Below the pieces are notes generated by a model, which saw only the letters and a program-made list of their open reading frames with translations, was not told where the DNA came from and did not search any database. Position numbers and translations under genes: made by a program. From Winogradskyella sp. (lineage in GTDB: Bacteria; Bacteroidota; Bacteroidia; Flavobacteriales; Flavobacteriaceae): a DNA stretch of 64,000 bases. Numbering within the stretch: the first letter of the stretch is position 1; the number at the start of each line of letters is the position of its first letter. The stretch is taken from contig PBLD01000001.1 of assembly GCA_002722255.1 (NCBI GenBank), positions 776,261-840,260 on the forward strand, written 5' to 3'. Positions 32,819 to 41,660 of the stretch are shown piece after piece.

Positions 32819-35800
32819 TTATTCTTCAATGCGTTCATTCATAGAAAACGCTACTTGCTCCTCTTCTTCATTGCCAGATGATCTTTTTCGGAGCCACATT
32901 TTAAACTTAGTGACTAAGAAGAATAGAACAGGAACTATAATAAGGGTAAGGAACGTTGCAATAAGTAATCCGTAAATTACTGTCCAAGCTAATGGTCCCC
33001 AGAAAATAACGTTGTCACCACCAATGTATACATTAGCATCAAACTCTTTAAATAATGTAAAGAAATTAATGTTTAATCCAATGGCTAATGGTACTAAACC
33101 AAATATAGTTGTGATTGCAGTTAATAGTACTGGACGTAAACGTGCTTTACCTGCTTTTACAATACTTTCGTATAAATCTTCTTCTTCAAGGTAATCGTCA
33201 TCTTCAAGATTAAGATTTACCTTTTTTCGGTCAATTAACAGTTGTGCGTAATCTAAGAGTACAACACCATTGTTAACCACAACTCCTGCTAGTGATATAA
33301 TACCAACCATAGTCATCATAATTACAAAGGCGCTTCCTGTTATAACAATTCCTCCAAATACACCTATTAAACTTAAGAAGATCGCTAACATGATAATTGT
33401 TGGCTTTGAAATAGAGTTAAATTGGAATATTAAAATGAAGAAAATTAAACCTAAACCTGTAAAGAATGCACCCATTAAAAAGGCCATTTGTTTGTTTTGC
33501 TCTTCAATTTGACCAGTATAATCTACTTTAATATTATCAGGCAAACCTTCGTAAGCCTGCATTTCATTTTGAATTTGGGTTACCACAGCTCCTGCATCAG
33601 TAAATCCTGGTGCTAATGCTGAATAAACTGTTACCACACGCTTGGTGTCTTTGTGTTTAATAGCACTAAAACCTGAAGTGTTTTCGGCATGAGCAATGGC
33701 AGAAACAGGTATCTCTTTAATTTGCCCACTTGCCATATCTCTAAATGTGATTTTTTGATTGAAAAGTGCACTTTTATTGTAGCGGTTATCTTCATTAAAT
33801 CTCACATAAATATCATAATCGTCACCACCTTCTTTGTAGATGCCAGCTTTAGACCCAAAAATAGAATTACGTAATTGCTGCCCAACTTGTGATGCAGATA
33901 CACCTAATTCACCTGCTTTTTCTCTGTCAACAATAACACGCATTACAGGTTTGTCTTTGTTAACATCAATTTTAAGCTCATCAATACCAGCTACGTTTTT
34001 ACTGTTGATAAACTCACGCATTTGCTCAGCAGCATTGATAAGTTCGTTATAGTCTTCACCTTCTAATTCGATATTAATTGGTGCTCCTGCAGGAGGTTCA
34101 TCAACATTTTTTTCTACAGAAATTAATACTCCTGGGAATATACCAACTAAAGCTTTTTGAACTTTTTGACGCAGTAACTCACTGTCTTCACCTTCACGAT
34201 ATTTAAACTCACGCATTGATGCGGTAATTTTTGCTTTATGAGGCATTTCGGCAGCTGAACCACCATCGGTTTGTGGGTTTCCTGCACCTTCACCAACTTG
34301 CGATACAGCACTTTCAACCATAAAGTTGTAATCGCCATTTTTATATTGGTCGTCATCTAAAACATCGTAAACAATCTTTTCAATTTCTTTGGTTATAGCA
34401 TTGGTTTTTTCAATAGCTGTACCTTCAGGATATTCAATGTAAACAATGATTTGATTCGGGATATTATCTGGGAAAAACTCTACTTTGGTACGTTGGGTAG
34501 CTAATGAAGCTCCAAAAGCTATAAAAGCAATAATAAGCAGTAAAAATGTTCCGACAGCTAAACCGTAAGGACGCCAACCTTTTAAGGCTTTACGCAATTG
34601 TCTTTCATACCAGTTTTCTAGTTTTACTAATGTTTTGGTTTGGAAATTATTTGCCCATTTACGTAAAAACAATCGATACACCCAAAGCATAACAGCTGTA
34701 AATATCATTAAGGTTCCTAAAGCTCTGTATTCTCCACCAACAATAAATATAATAAGACCTATAACAGCCATTATAATTGTTGTTCTTATGATTTTGTGAA
34801 GTGGCATGTCTTTGTCTTCGGTATTCATAAATTGAGATACTAAAACAGAGTTAAAGAAAATAGCCACGAATAATGATGACCCTAATACTATAGATAGTGT
34901 TTGAGGTAAAATCATCATAAATTCTCCCATAATTCCAGGCCATAACCCTAATGGAATAAAGGCAGCCACAGTAGTTGCTGTTGAAATGATAATAGGAAAG
35001 GCAATTTCACCAATACCTTTTTTAGCAGCTTCAATTCGGCTCATGCCTTCTTCGTCCATTAAACGATAGACGTTTTCAACAACCACAATACCATTGTCTA
35101 CCAACATACCAAGTCCCATAATTAGCCCAAATAATACCATGGTGTTTAGGGTAATACCAAACATACTAAGTATCATGAGTGACATAAACATAGACATTGG
35201 TATTGCAAACCCAACAAATATGGCGTTTTTGAATCCTAAGAAGAACATTAAAACTGTTACTACCAGAATAACTCCAAAAATGATATTGTTTACCAAATCA
35301 TCAACTTGACCAATAGTAACTGAGGATTGGTCGTTAGTAATGGTAATGTCTAAATCTTGAGGGAAAACATTTTCTTTAGATTCTTTAACTATAGTATGAA
35401 TTTGCTCTGCAGCATCCATCATATTTTTACCAGCACGTTTTTTTACATCGAGCATTACTACTGGATGTCCATACTCACGTGCATAAGTGGTTTTGTCTTC
35501 TTCTTTAAAGCTAACCGTTGCAACATCTTTTAAATAGATAGGATAATCGTTTTCAGATTTTACAACAAAGTTTTCCAATTCTGAAGGTGTTTCAATTTCA
35601 CCTAAAACTCTAATGGTGCGACGTTGCCCACTCGCTTTGATATTACCAGCAGACATAGTTACGTTTCCACCATTTATGGCATTAATGATATCGCTAAAGG
35701 TTACTTTAGCTGCGGTCATTTTATAAATATCTACTGCAACTTCAACTTCTTTTTCTTGAGCACCACGAATAGCAACTTCTTTAATTTCTAGTAAGTCTTC

Positions 35801-36340
35801 AATTTCATCTTGAAGGTATTCACCATAATCTTTAAGTTTTTCAACAGGATAATCACCAGAAATATTAATGTTTAGAATTGGCATTTCTTCTGAAAGGCTT
35901 AACTCAAACACATCAGGTTCTACTTTTGCACCATTAAATGTTGGCCAATCCTCGCCAGCAGTTTCAGATTCTATTTCGTCTTTCACCTTTTGTTTGGCTT
36001 GTTCAACGGTTAAGTTTTCGTCAAACTCAACAATTACCATAGAGTAATCTTCGGCTGAGGTAGAGGTTATTTCTACTACATTACTAACGGTTTTTAGCTG
36101 GTCTTCTAGTGGGTCTGTTACTAGTTTTTCAATGTCCTCAGCTGTGTTGCCTGGAAAAACAGTGCTTACATATATTTTGGTTTCGTTTACTTCTGGGTAG
36201 TTTTCTCGTGGCATATCAAAAAATGCCGAAACACCTAGATAAAAGAATACCAATATAAGGACATACATTGTCGTTTTATTGTTGATTGCCCATGAGGACA
36301 ACCCAAATTCTTTATTGACTTTTTTCTGTTTGTCAGTCAT
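32819..36340 (-). CDS. RND efflux transporter permease (AcrB/HAE1 type)
   Basis: The 1173-residue inner-membrane pump has twelve predicted helices in two halves and two large periplasmic loops. Typical AcrB-family segments are present: PRENYPEVNETKIYVSTVFPG near the N-terminus, a proton-relay helix GLIMGLGMLVDNGIVVVENVYR, and the matching second-half helix around GVVVNNGVVLLDYA. It is longer than AcrB (about 1050). Part of the excess is an extra hydrophobic stretch after the first half (about residues 530-590). It probably expels hydrophobic compounds with the adaptor and TolC proteins encoded directly upstream. It is the last gene of the tetR-tolC-MFP-RND operon; substrate unknown. Confidence 0.93.
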   Translation of the reverse strand: MTDKQKKVNKEFGLSSWAINNKTTMYVLILVFFYLGVSAFFDMPRENYPEVNETKIYVSTVFPGNTAEDIEKLVTDPLEDQLKTVSNVVEITSTSAEDYSMVIVEFDENLTVEQAKQKVKDEIESETAGEDWPTFNGAKVEPDVFELSLSEEMPILNINISGDYPVEKLKDYGEYLQDEIEDLLEIKEVAIRGAQEKEVEVAVDIYKMTAAKVTFSDIINAINGGNVTMSAGNIKASGQRRTIRVLGEIETPSELENFVVKSENDYPIYLKDVATVSFKEEDKTTYAREYGHPVVMLDVKKRAGKNMMDAAEQIHTIVKESKENVFPQDLDITITNDQSSVTIGQVDDLVNNIIFGVILVVTVLMFFLGFKNAIFVGFAIPMSMFMSLMILSMFGITLNTMVLFGLIMGLGMLVDNGIVVVENVYRLMDEEGMSRIEAAKKGIGEIAFPIIISTATTVAAFIPLGLWPGIMGEFMMILPQTLSIVLGSSLFVAIFFNSVLVSQFMNTEDKDMPLHKIIRTTIIMAVIGLIIFIVGGEYRALGTLMIFTAVMLWVYRLFLRKWANNFQTKTLVKLENWYERQLRKALKGWRPYGLAVGTFLLLIIAFIAFGASLATQRTKVEFFPDNIPNQIIVYIEYPEGTAIEKTNAITKEIEKIVYDVLDDDQYKNGDYNFMVESAVSQVGEGAGNPQTDGGSAAEMPHKAKITASMREFKYREGEDSELLRQKVQKALVGIFPGVLISVEKNVDEPPAGAPINIELEGEDYNELINAAEQMREFINSKNVAGIDELKIDVNKDKPVMRVIVDREKAGELGVSASQVGQQLRNSIFGSKAGIYKEGGDDYDIYVRFNEDNRYNKSALFNQKITFRDMASGQIKEIPVSAIAHAENTSGFSAIKHKDTKRVVTVYSALAPGFTDAGAVVTQIQNEMQAYEGLPDNIKVDYTGQIEEQNKQMAFLMGAFFTGLGLIFFILIFQFNSISKPTIIMLAIFLSLIGVFGGIVITGSAFVIMMTMVGIISLAGVVVNNGVVLLDYAQLLIDRKKVNLNLEDDDYLEEEDLYESIVKAGKARLRPVLLTAITTIFGLVPLAIGLNINFFTLFKEFDANVYIGGDNVIFWGPLAWTVIYGLLIATFLTLIIVPVLFFLVTKFKMWLRKRSSGNEEEEQVAFSMNERIEE

Positions 36341-36355
36341 AACTTTGGTTGATCG

Positions 36356-37546
36356 TTAATTGATTGAGTCTTTATTGATATTAATTACCTTAACTGTTTG
36401 CTCGTCTTTAACACTACGTGCACCTTCTTTAATGATTTCAGCACCTTTTTCAATTCCTGAAAGGACTTCAATAACATCTCCTTGTGTTTTACCAGTTTTG
36501 ATAATTACTTTTTTAGCAACACCTTCTTCTTTGTCATTTTTATCTTCAACAACATATATGTATTGCTCGCCTTCAGCATTTTCAGAAATAACACTTTGAG
36601 GAATTAAAATAGCATTCTCGTTAGTGTAATCGTTGATTTTTAATTTCGCTGTTAAGTTTGGTTTAATAGTATTGTCTCCTTTAGGTAATCCAATTTCAAC
36701 TTTAAATGTTCTGTTAGCAGCATTGATAAAATCTCCTGCTTGACGAACATTACTTTCAACAGTTTTACCAAGTACAGGAAACTCAACATCTACATGTTTA
36801 CCTACAGTAACGTCTTTAATGTAACGTTCAGGAACCTCAGTTTCTATATACATATTACTTAGGTTTACAATTCGCATTAAAGGTGATTGACCAGCAGCTA
36901 CAACACTACCTTGTTCGGTGATAACATCGTCAATAGTTCCAGAAAATGGAGCCCTTACAGTAGTTTTAGCTACTTGCTGTTTTATTTGGTCAACAGCTTT
37001 TTGTTGCGCTTCGTAATTAGATTTTGCTTGTAAAAACTGAATTTCACTACCTATGTTTTGATCCCATAAACGTTTTTGACGTTCGTAAGTGGTTTTAGCT
37101 AAATCTGCTTGAATTTGAAGCTGAGACAATTGTTGGCCTAATCCACCATCATCAATTTTAGCTAACACTTGTCCTTTAGTTACCTGTTGTCCTTCTTTTA
37201 CATATACATTGGTAAGAATACCATTATACTCTGGTGTGATTACTAAAAGGTCTTTGGTTGTAACATTACCTTGAACTTCAAAATAGTGGTTAAACGCTTC
37301 TTGTTTAGCTGTAATTGTAGTAATAAGTGGTACTTTTTTTACAGTATCTAGTTTTGAAATAACAGCATCTAGTTGTTTTAGCTTTTCATTTGCTTCGTGT
37401 TGTTCTGCAACAACTTCAGCACGTTTTTGGCGTAATAATTCTAGATTGTTGGAGCTTAAAACATTCTCCATAGAGTTCTTTTTGTTTTCGCCTCCACATG
37501 AGACTAAAACTAAAGCTGTAATTACTAATAAATATATTTTTTTCAT
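36356..37546 (-). CDS. RND periplasmic adaptor (membrane fusion) lipoprotein
   Basis: The 396-residue protein has a lipoprotein signal (LVLVSC, Cys17) and a coiled-coil hairpin (about 25-70 and 150-195). A barrel-sandwich (lipoyl-like) domain surrounds VYVKEGQQVTKGQVLAKIDDG and TVRAPFSGTIDDV, and a beta-barrel and membrane-proximal domain complete it. It bridges the inner-membrane RND pump and the TolC-type outer-membrane channel. It lies 21 bp after tolC and 15 bp before the pump gene. Confidence 0.93.
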   Translation of the reverse strand: MKKIYLLVITALVLVSCGGENKKNSMENVLSSNNLELLRQKRAEVVAEQHEANEKLKQLDAVISKLDTVKKVPLITTITAKQEAFNHYFEVQGNVTTKDLLVITPEYNGILTNVYVKEGQQVTKGQVLAKIDDGGLGQQLSQLQIQADLAKTTYERQKRLWDQNIGSEIQFLQAKSNYEAQQKAVDQIKQQVAKTTVRAPFSGTIDDVITEQGSVVAAGQSPLMRIVNLSNMYIETEVPERYIKDVTVGKHVDVEFPVLGKTVESNVRQAGDFINAANRTFKVEIGLPKGDNTIKPNLTAKLKINDYTNENAILIPQSVISENAEGEQYIYVVEDKNDKEEGVAKKVIIKTGKTQGDVIEVLSGIEKGAEIIKEGARSVKDEQTVKVININKDSIN

Positions 37547-37567
37547 GATGTGGTATTACGTAATTGA

Positions 37568-38914
37568 TTAGTTTGATTGAATAGTATTAAGTGCTGTTTC
37601 TAACTCTGCTTTGGTATTAATAACGTCTAGCATGGCTTGTAATAATTCTTGCTGAGCAGTATAGAGCTGCGTTTGTGCTTGGCGTAACTCAAAACTAGAA
37701 CCAATACCTTCAAAAAACTTCGTTTGATTTTTGTTTTCTATACGTTCTGCGAGTTTTAGATTTTCTTGCTTGTTTTGATAGTCTTCAATAGCAAATTGGT
37801 AATTGCTTTTTGCTGTTTCAATCTGTAATTTTAGACGTTGTTCTGTTTCGGTAAGGTCATCTTGTGATTTTTCAAGATTAATTTTTGCACGTTGAGTTGC
37901 AGCGCTTCTTTTACCAGAACTAAAAATTGGGATATCGAGGTTAAAACCAAATGCAGAGAAACCAGCCCAACTTTGTTCTTTGTCTAAAAATGTAAACTCA
38001 TCACTAAACCCTAAATAGCCACCATTAAGATATGCGCTAAGCGTTGGTAGTGCTCTGGTTTTTTCTAATTTTAGTAAAAGTTCTTTAGACTTTTTGTCGT
38101 TTTCTGCAATTTTATAATCAATATTTGCTGTTACATCATTCTCTAATTCTAAAGTTTCTAAAGAAATATTCTTTTGTGTGAGTTGTTCTAAATTCTCAGT
38201 CAGCGTTATTTTAGCAGCATAGTCTATACCCAATGTAATGTTGAGCATTTGGTAGGCAATACCTCTAAGACGAATGGAATTGTTGAGATTACTTCTTAGG
38301 TTTGACAGTGTTATTTGCAATTGCTCAACGCTTTCCTCTTCTTCTAGACCATTTTCATAGATTTTGGTAGTTTCGTTAAGATTCTTCTCTAAAACTTCAA
38401 TGTTTTTTTCTAAAATAAGTACGCTTTCTTCGGAAAGTAGTACGTTGCCGTAAGCATTAATCACATTTTTTCTTACCTCTAAATCTGTTTTCTCTTTAGC
38501 ATTTTTTGAAATTTCTAAAAACACCTTAGCAGATTGAAGGCCAACTAAATAAGATCCGTCAAATATTAGCTGGTTTAGTGTTGCTGTTGCATTAACATTT
38601 TGCTTGGTGCCAAAAACTACTTCAGCAAAATCGCCTTCCTGTCCTCCAAAAAATTCAGCAGGTACTAAAGACACTTGTTGTTTTAAATTGTTTTGATAAC
38701 TCGCATTTGCGCTCAGTTGAGGTAAGCCTGTTGCAGTGGTTTCCCATTTTTGTTTTTTAGCAGCTTCAATATCTCTAGCTGCATTTTTGGCTTGTCTATT
38801 GTTCTCTAGTGCATAATCGATAGCTTCTTGTAAAGTAAAACTTGTAGGTTGCTCTTGAGAAACACCTATGGCAATTGCAAATAAACATGTAATTAATATG
38901 AGTGTTTTTCGCAT
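37568..38914 (-). CDS. TolC family outer-membrane efflux protein
   Basis: The 448-residue protein has a signal peptide (cleavage near IGVSQ) and two internally similar OEP repeats rich in long helices. The repeats include FTLQEAIDYALENNRQAKNA at the start and QTKFFEGIGSSFELRQAQTQL with LLQAMLDVINTKAELETAL at the end. It forms the outer-membrane exit duct of the tripartite pump. It begins six bases after the tetR stop codon, so it is co-transcribed with the regulator. Confidence 0.92.
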   Translation of the reverse strand: MRKTLILITCLFAIAIGVSQEQPTSFTLQEAIDYALENNRQAKNAARDIEAAKKQKWETTATGLPQLSANASYQNNLKQQVSLVPAEFFGGQEGDFAEVVFGTKQNVNATATLNQLIFDGSYLVGLQSAKVFLEISKNAKEKTDLEVRKNVINAYGNVLLSEESVLILEKNIEVLEKNLNETTKIYENGLEEEESVEQLQITLSNLRSNLNNSIRLRGIAYQMLNITLGIDYAAKITLTENLEQLTQKNISLETLELENDVTANIDYKIAENDKKSKELLLKLEKTRALPTLSAYLNGGYLGFSDEFTFLDKEQSWAGFSAFGFNLDIPIFSSGKRSAATQRAKINLEKSQDDLTETEQRLKLQIETAKSNYQFAIEDYQNKQENLKLAERIENKNQTKFFEGIGSSFELRQAQTQLYTAQQELLQAMLDVINTKAELETALNTIQSN

Positions 38915-38920
38915 TGGGTA

Positions 38921-39529
38921 TTATTGATTTTGATTGATTTCTAAGATTTTGTTTAATTTTTCTAATCCTTTTGGAGTACAAATACCTCTAAGATGATATT
39001 CTAAATAATATTCCATTAAAGTGTTCATAGAAAAAGCTTTTAAAGGAAATAGTTCCTGGTCTTTAAGAGTTACCATACAGTTGAAGTAAATTCTTGAAAT
39101 AAAATTAACGTTAATGTTGTCTCTGTATAGACCAAGTTTAATACCTCTATTTAAGTTTTCTATCACACAACCTTGCATCACTTCAAACTGTTTAGATTTC
39201 AACGAGGCAAAAATTTTAGGATAATATTTTTGTAACTGGTATTGTGGAGAGGACTTTTCGTTTTTCAGGTGTTCCATCACAAATTTTTTCACATCAAAAA
39301 CCTCCTCAATGGGATTTTTTTCTAATGCACATATATGATCAATACCACAAGAAATAGTTTCAAACATATATAATGTTGTAGCTTCTACAAATTTGGTTTT
39401 GTTTGGAAAATGTACATAGATGGTTTTTTTAGATATGCCCATTTCGTTAGCAATATCATCCATAGTTACGCTCTTAAACCCATAGTTTAAGAACATATCA
39501 ACAGCTGTTTTTAAAATTTTTTGTTTCAT
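38921..39529 (-). CDS. TetR/AcrR family repressor of the efflux operon
   Basis: The 202-residue regulator has an N-terminal TetR helix-turn-helix (about residues 5-50; DMFLNYGFKSVTMDDIANEMGISKKTIYVHFPNK-type sequence). A divergent ligand domain with Cys residues at several positions follows. It is the first gene of the tetR-tolC-MFP-RND operon. A 9-bp inverted repeat lies between the -33 and -7 elements of its own promoter, so it very probably represses the whole operon, including itself, until a ligand binds. Confidence 0.92.
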   Translation of the reverse strand: MKQKILKTAVDMFLNYGFKSVTMDDIANEMGISKKTIYVHFPNKTKFVEATTLYMFETISCGIDHICALEKNPIEEVFDVKKFVMEHLKNEKSSPQYQLQKYYPKIFASLKSKQFEVMQGCVIENLNRGIKLGLYRDNINVNFISRIYFNCMVTLKDQELFPLKAFSMNTLMEYYLEYHLRGICTPKGLEKLNKILEINQNQ

Positions 39530-39539
39530 AATTAAGGCG

Positions 39540-39570
39540 CAAATCTACAACAGGAAACTTTAAAAACAAA
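39540..39570 (-). promoter_or_regulatory. Promoter of the efflux operon
   Basis: On the minus strand TTTG (39570-39567), 19 bp, TAGATTTG (39547-39540), ten bases upstream of the tetR ATG. Both elements match consensus. Confidence 0.7.
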
Positions 39571-39580
39571 AAAAGTTTCC
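39553..39580. promoter_or_regulatory. Putative TetR operator
   Basis: A perfect inverted repeat GGAAACTTT (39553-39561) and AAAGTTTCC (39572-39580) with a 10-base spacer. It overlaps the -33 element and the spacer of the promoter, the expected place for a repressor site. Confidence 0.65.
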
Positions 39581-39637
39581 CGCGTTTTAATAATTATTTA
39601 ACATTGGTAATCTTAGCTTTAAATTTGTCGAAAGCAT

Positions 39638-39645
39638 TATTTTTG
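39638..39645 (+). promoter_or_regulatory. -7 element placing the polyprenyl synthase start codon at +1
   Basis: TATTTTTG is followed by exactly four bases and the ATG at 39650, the same geometry as at 12600, 26507 and 51336. Confidence 0.5.
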
Positions 39646-39649
39646 TCTT

Positions 39650-40624
39650 ATGCAAAACATTGAAGCTTACCAAAAGTCCTTTATAAAGTATTTAGAGGAT
39701 TTTGCTATTGAAAGAGAACCGGTAAATCTCTACGAGCCTGTAAATTATATATTAAAGTTAGGTGGAAAGCGTCTTCGACCAGTACTAACTCTAATGACGG
39801 CTGATATTTTTGGGGACAAGGCAGCATTAGCCATGAATGCAGCACTTTCTGTGGAGGTTTTTCATAATTTTTCTTTGGTACACGATGATATTATGGATGA
39901 TGCTCCATTAAGACGTGGTAAGAAAACAGTACACGAAAAATGGGATTTAAACACAGGAATTCTCTCTGGTGATGCTATGCTCATCTTGGCATATCAATTG
40001 TTTGAAAACTACGAACCAAAAATTTTTCAGGCCTTAGCAAAATTATTCAGTAAAACGGCTTTAGAGGTTTGCGAAGGACAACAATACGATATTGATTTTG
40101 AAACCCGAAATGACGTCACCATACCAGAATATCTTAAAATGATTGAGTATAAGACTGCTGTTTTGGTTGGTGCTGCAATGAAAATGGGAGCTATTGTTGC
40201 AGAAGCTTCAGAAGAAGATCAAAATTTAATTTACGATTTTGGTCGTTATCTAGGTGTCGCTTTTCAACTTCAGGATGATTACTTAGATGCATTTGGTAAT
40301 CCTGAAACATTTGGTAAGCAAGTAGGAGGTGATATTTTAGAGAATAAAAAGACCTATTTATACCTCAAAACATTAGAACTGGGTAATAATTCTGAAAAAA
40401 CTAGCTTATTAGATTTAATGATTAATAAAGCGTTAACTGATGACGAAAAAGTAGAAAAAGTAAAAGCACTTTTTAATGCTTCTGGTGCGGCTGACGCTAC
40501 GCAATTAGCTGTTAAAGATTACACCCAAAAGGCGTTTAACGTATTGGATAAAATAAATATTTCTGAAGATAAAAAACAAATGCTTCAATTGTTTGGTGAA
40601 CAATTAATGAATAGACGTGTGTAA
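39650..40624 (+). CDS. Polyprenyl diphosphate synthase
   Basis: The 324-residue all-helical isoprenyl synthase has the first Asp-rich motif DDIMD (79-83) followed by DAPLRRG, and the second DDYLD in FQLQDDYLDAFG. GGKRLRP is near residue 38. It condenses allylic diphosphates with isopentenyl diphosphate for quinone or carotenoid side chains. Phe74, five residues before the first motif, is a bulky residue typical of short-chain (C15-C20) enzymes, so a farnesyl or geranylgeranyl product is more likely than a long chain (inference). Its stop codon overlaps the ATG of the next gene (TAATG). Confidence 0.9.
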   Translation: MQNIEAYQKSFIKYLEDFAIEREPVNLYEPVNYILKLGGKRLRPVLTLMTADIFGDKAALAMNAALSVEVFHNFSLVHDDIMDDAPLRRGKKTVHEKWDLNTGILSGDAMLILAYQLFENYEPKIFQALAKLFSKTALEVCEGQQYDIDFETRNDVTIPEYLKMIEYKTAVLVGAAMKMGAIVAEASEEDQNLIYDFGRYLGVAFQLQDDYLDAFGNPETFGKQVGGDILENKKTYLYLKTLELGNNSEKTSLLDLMINKALTDDEKVEKVKALFNASGAADATQLAVKDYTQKAFNVLDKINISEDKKQMLQLFGEQLMNRRV

Positions 40625-40971
40625 TGGCTTTGCCTGTAAATTTTGAAGATTTAATCGTTGAGGCCAACAAATTAAAGCTATACAAAAAGTTAATAGTTCA
40701 GCTTAATAAGGATTTACTTTTTGCAAATATAGATTTAGAATTTGATGAAGATACGTTACCAACAAGCCTTAAGTTGGTACTGCAAGACACTGTTTTTCAT
40801 CTTATACAACACAAATTTTCAGACTATCTCAATTTACTCTATCAAGTTGATGTTTCTGAAAAGAAAGTAAGATTGCTCGATGGAGATGATACCTTAAAGT
40901 TGTCTGAAGATATTACCTTTTTAATCCTTCAGAGAGAGTGGCAAAAAGTTTGGTATAAAAATAAACACTGA
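40624..40971 (+). CDS. Hypothetical protein translationally coupled to polyprenyl synthase
   Basis: The 115-residue soluble protein contains alternating acidic and hydrophobic segments (FEDLIVEANKLKLYKKLIVQ, LLDGDDTLKLSEDITFLILQREWQ). It has no signal peptide, membrane segment or known domain. Its ATG shares one base with the stop codon of the synthase gene, which indicates translational coupling. The family appears to travel with the synthase in related bacteria, from memory, but its function is not known. Confidence 0.7.
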   Translation: MALPVNFEDLIVEANKLKLYKKLIVQLNKDLLFANIDLEFDEDTLPTSLKLVLQDTVFHLIQHKFSDYLNLLYQVDVSEKKVRLLDGDDTLKLSEDITFLILQREWQKVWYKNKH

Positions 40972-40984
40972 AATAGGGATACGG

Positions 40985-41005
40985 TGTCTGAGCGCAGTCG
41001 AAGTC
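40985..41005. repeat. Intergenic REP-like repeat (CTGAGCGCAGTCGAAG type)
   Basis: The sequence TGTCTGAGCGCAGTCGAAGTC matches a short repeat seen widely in intergenic regions of Bacteroidota. It is much more GC-rich than its surroundings. The TGA stop of the beta-barrel gene (41004-41006) lies at its edge. Confidence 0.6.
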
Positions 41006-41546
41006 AAAACCAAAATCTCACAAAAGGCATCCAAGCTTGGTTTTGTATACTTTTATCTTCATCATAAAGCACGTCATACCTTATTCCAAAAGTTACATTA
41101 CCACTTCGGTAACCAGCACCCAGAAACAGAGCAGGATACCAATAGCTGTCATCTACATTGCTTACAAACTGCTCATCGAAATCGCGGTTTACATACAGCT
41201 GTTCAAATTCAGTAGAGAGTTGTAGTTCTCTGTAAGGATTAAATAAACCAATCACACTTCCGCCAACGACGGTAGATTTAAAAACGTCACGTTGAGAGCT
41301 GTACTGAAAATTTAGCCCAATGCCAGTGGCAACATAAGGACTAAAGTTATATAAAGCATTAGGAGCAATAGCACCACTAAAAAAACCATCTCCAAAGTTT
41401 AGGCCCAAACCACCGCCAAACTGAACGTTTTGCCAAAAACCATCTTCATTACTAATATCTTGGGCATTTAAAGAAAATGTAAAAAACCATAAAAGAACAC
41501 TAGTTAAAATTATTTTTTTGGCAGTCTTTAATCTAAATTTTATCAT
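41004..41546 (-). CDS. Small outer-membrane beta-barrel protein
   Basis: The 180-residue protein has a signal peptide (cleavage near LNAQ). Eight or so amphipathic strands follow (FGGGLGLNFGDGFFSGAIAP, TGIGLNFQYSS, LFLGAGYRSGNVTFGIRYDVLY), and it ends with an aromatic FVRFWF. Homologues next to sucA are sometimes labelled alpha-ketoglutarate decarboxylase in databases. The sequence has nothing of such an enzyme and the label is a likely neighbourhood artefact. The function is unknown. The gene is divergent from sucA, with 114 bp between them. Confidence 0.75.
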   Translation of the reverse strand: MIKFRLKTAKKIILTSVLLWFFTFSLNAQDISNEDGFWQNVQFGGGLGLNFGDGFFSGAIAPNALYNFSPYVATGIGLNFQYSSQRDVFKSTVVGGSVIGLFNPYRELQLSTEFEQLYVNRDFDEQFVSNVDDSYWYPALFLGAGYRSGNVTFGIRYDVLYDEDKSIQNQAWMPFVRFWF

Positions 41547-41614
41547 CTTAATAATTCTTAATTCCTTATTTGTTATAAATATAATAAAACGCTTAGTTTA
41601 TCTACTAAAAGTTG

Positions 41615-41622
41615 TATTTTTG
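41615..41622 (+). promoter_or_regulatory. -7 element of sucA
   Basis: TATTTTTG lies 38 bp before the ATG at 41661. An in-frame TTG at 41631 would be only eight bases away and lacks homology, so the ATG is preferred. Confidence 0.5.
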
Positions 41623-41660
41623 AAGAAATTTTGTTGAAACGACAACGTCTCGTAAAAATA

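Noticed and set aside
41004-41546. Alpha-ketoglutarate decarboxylase label for the gene beside sucA
   Set aside because: The protein is a 180-residue secreted beta-barrel with no thiamine-binding or decarboxylase motifs.
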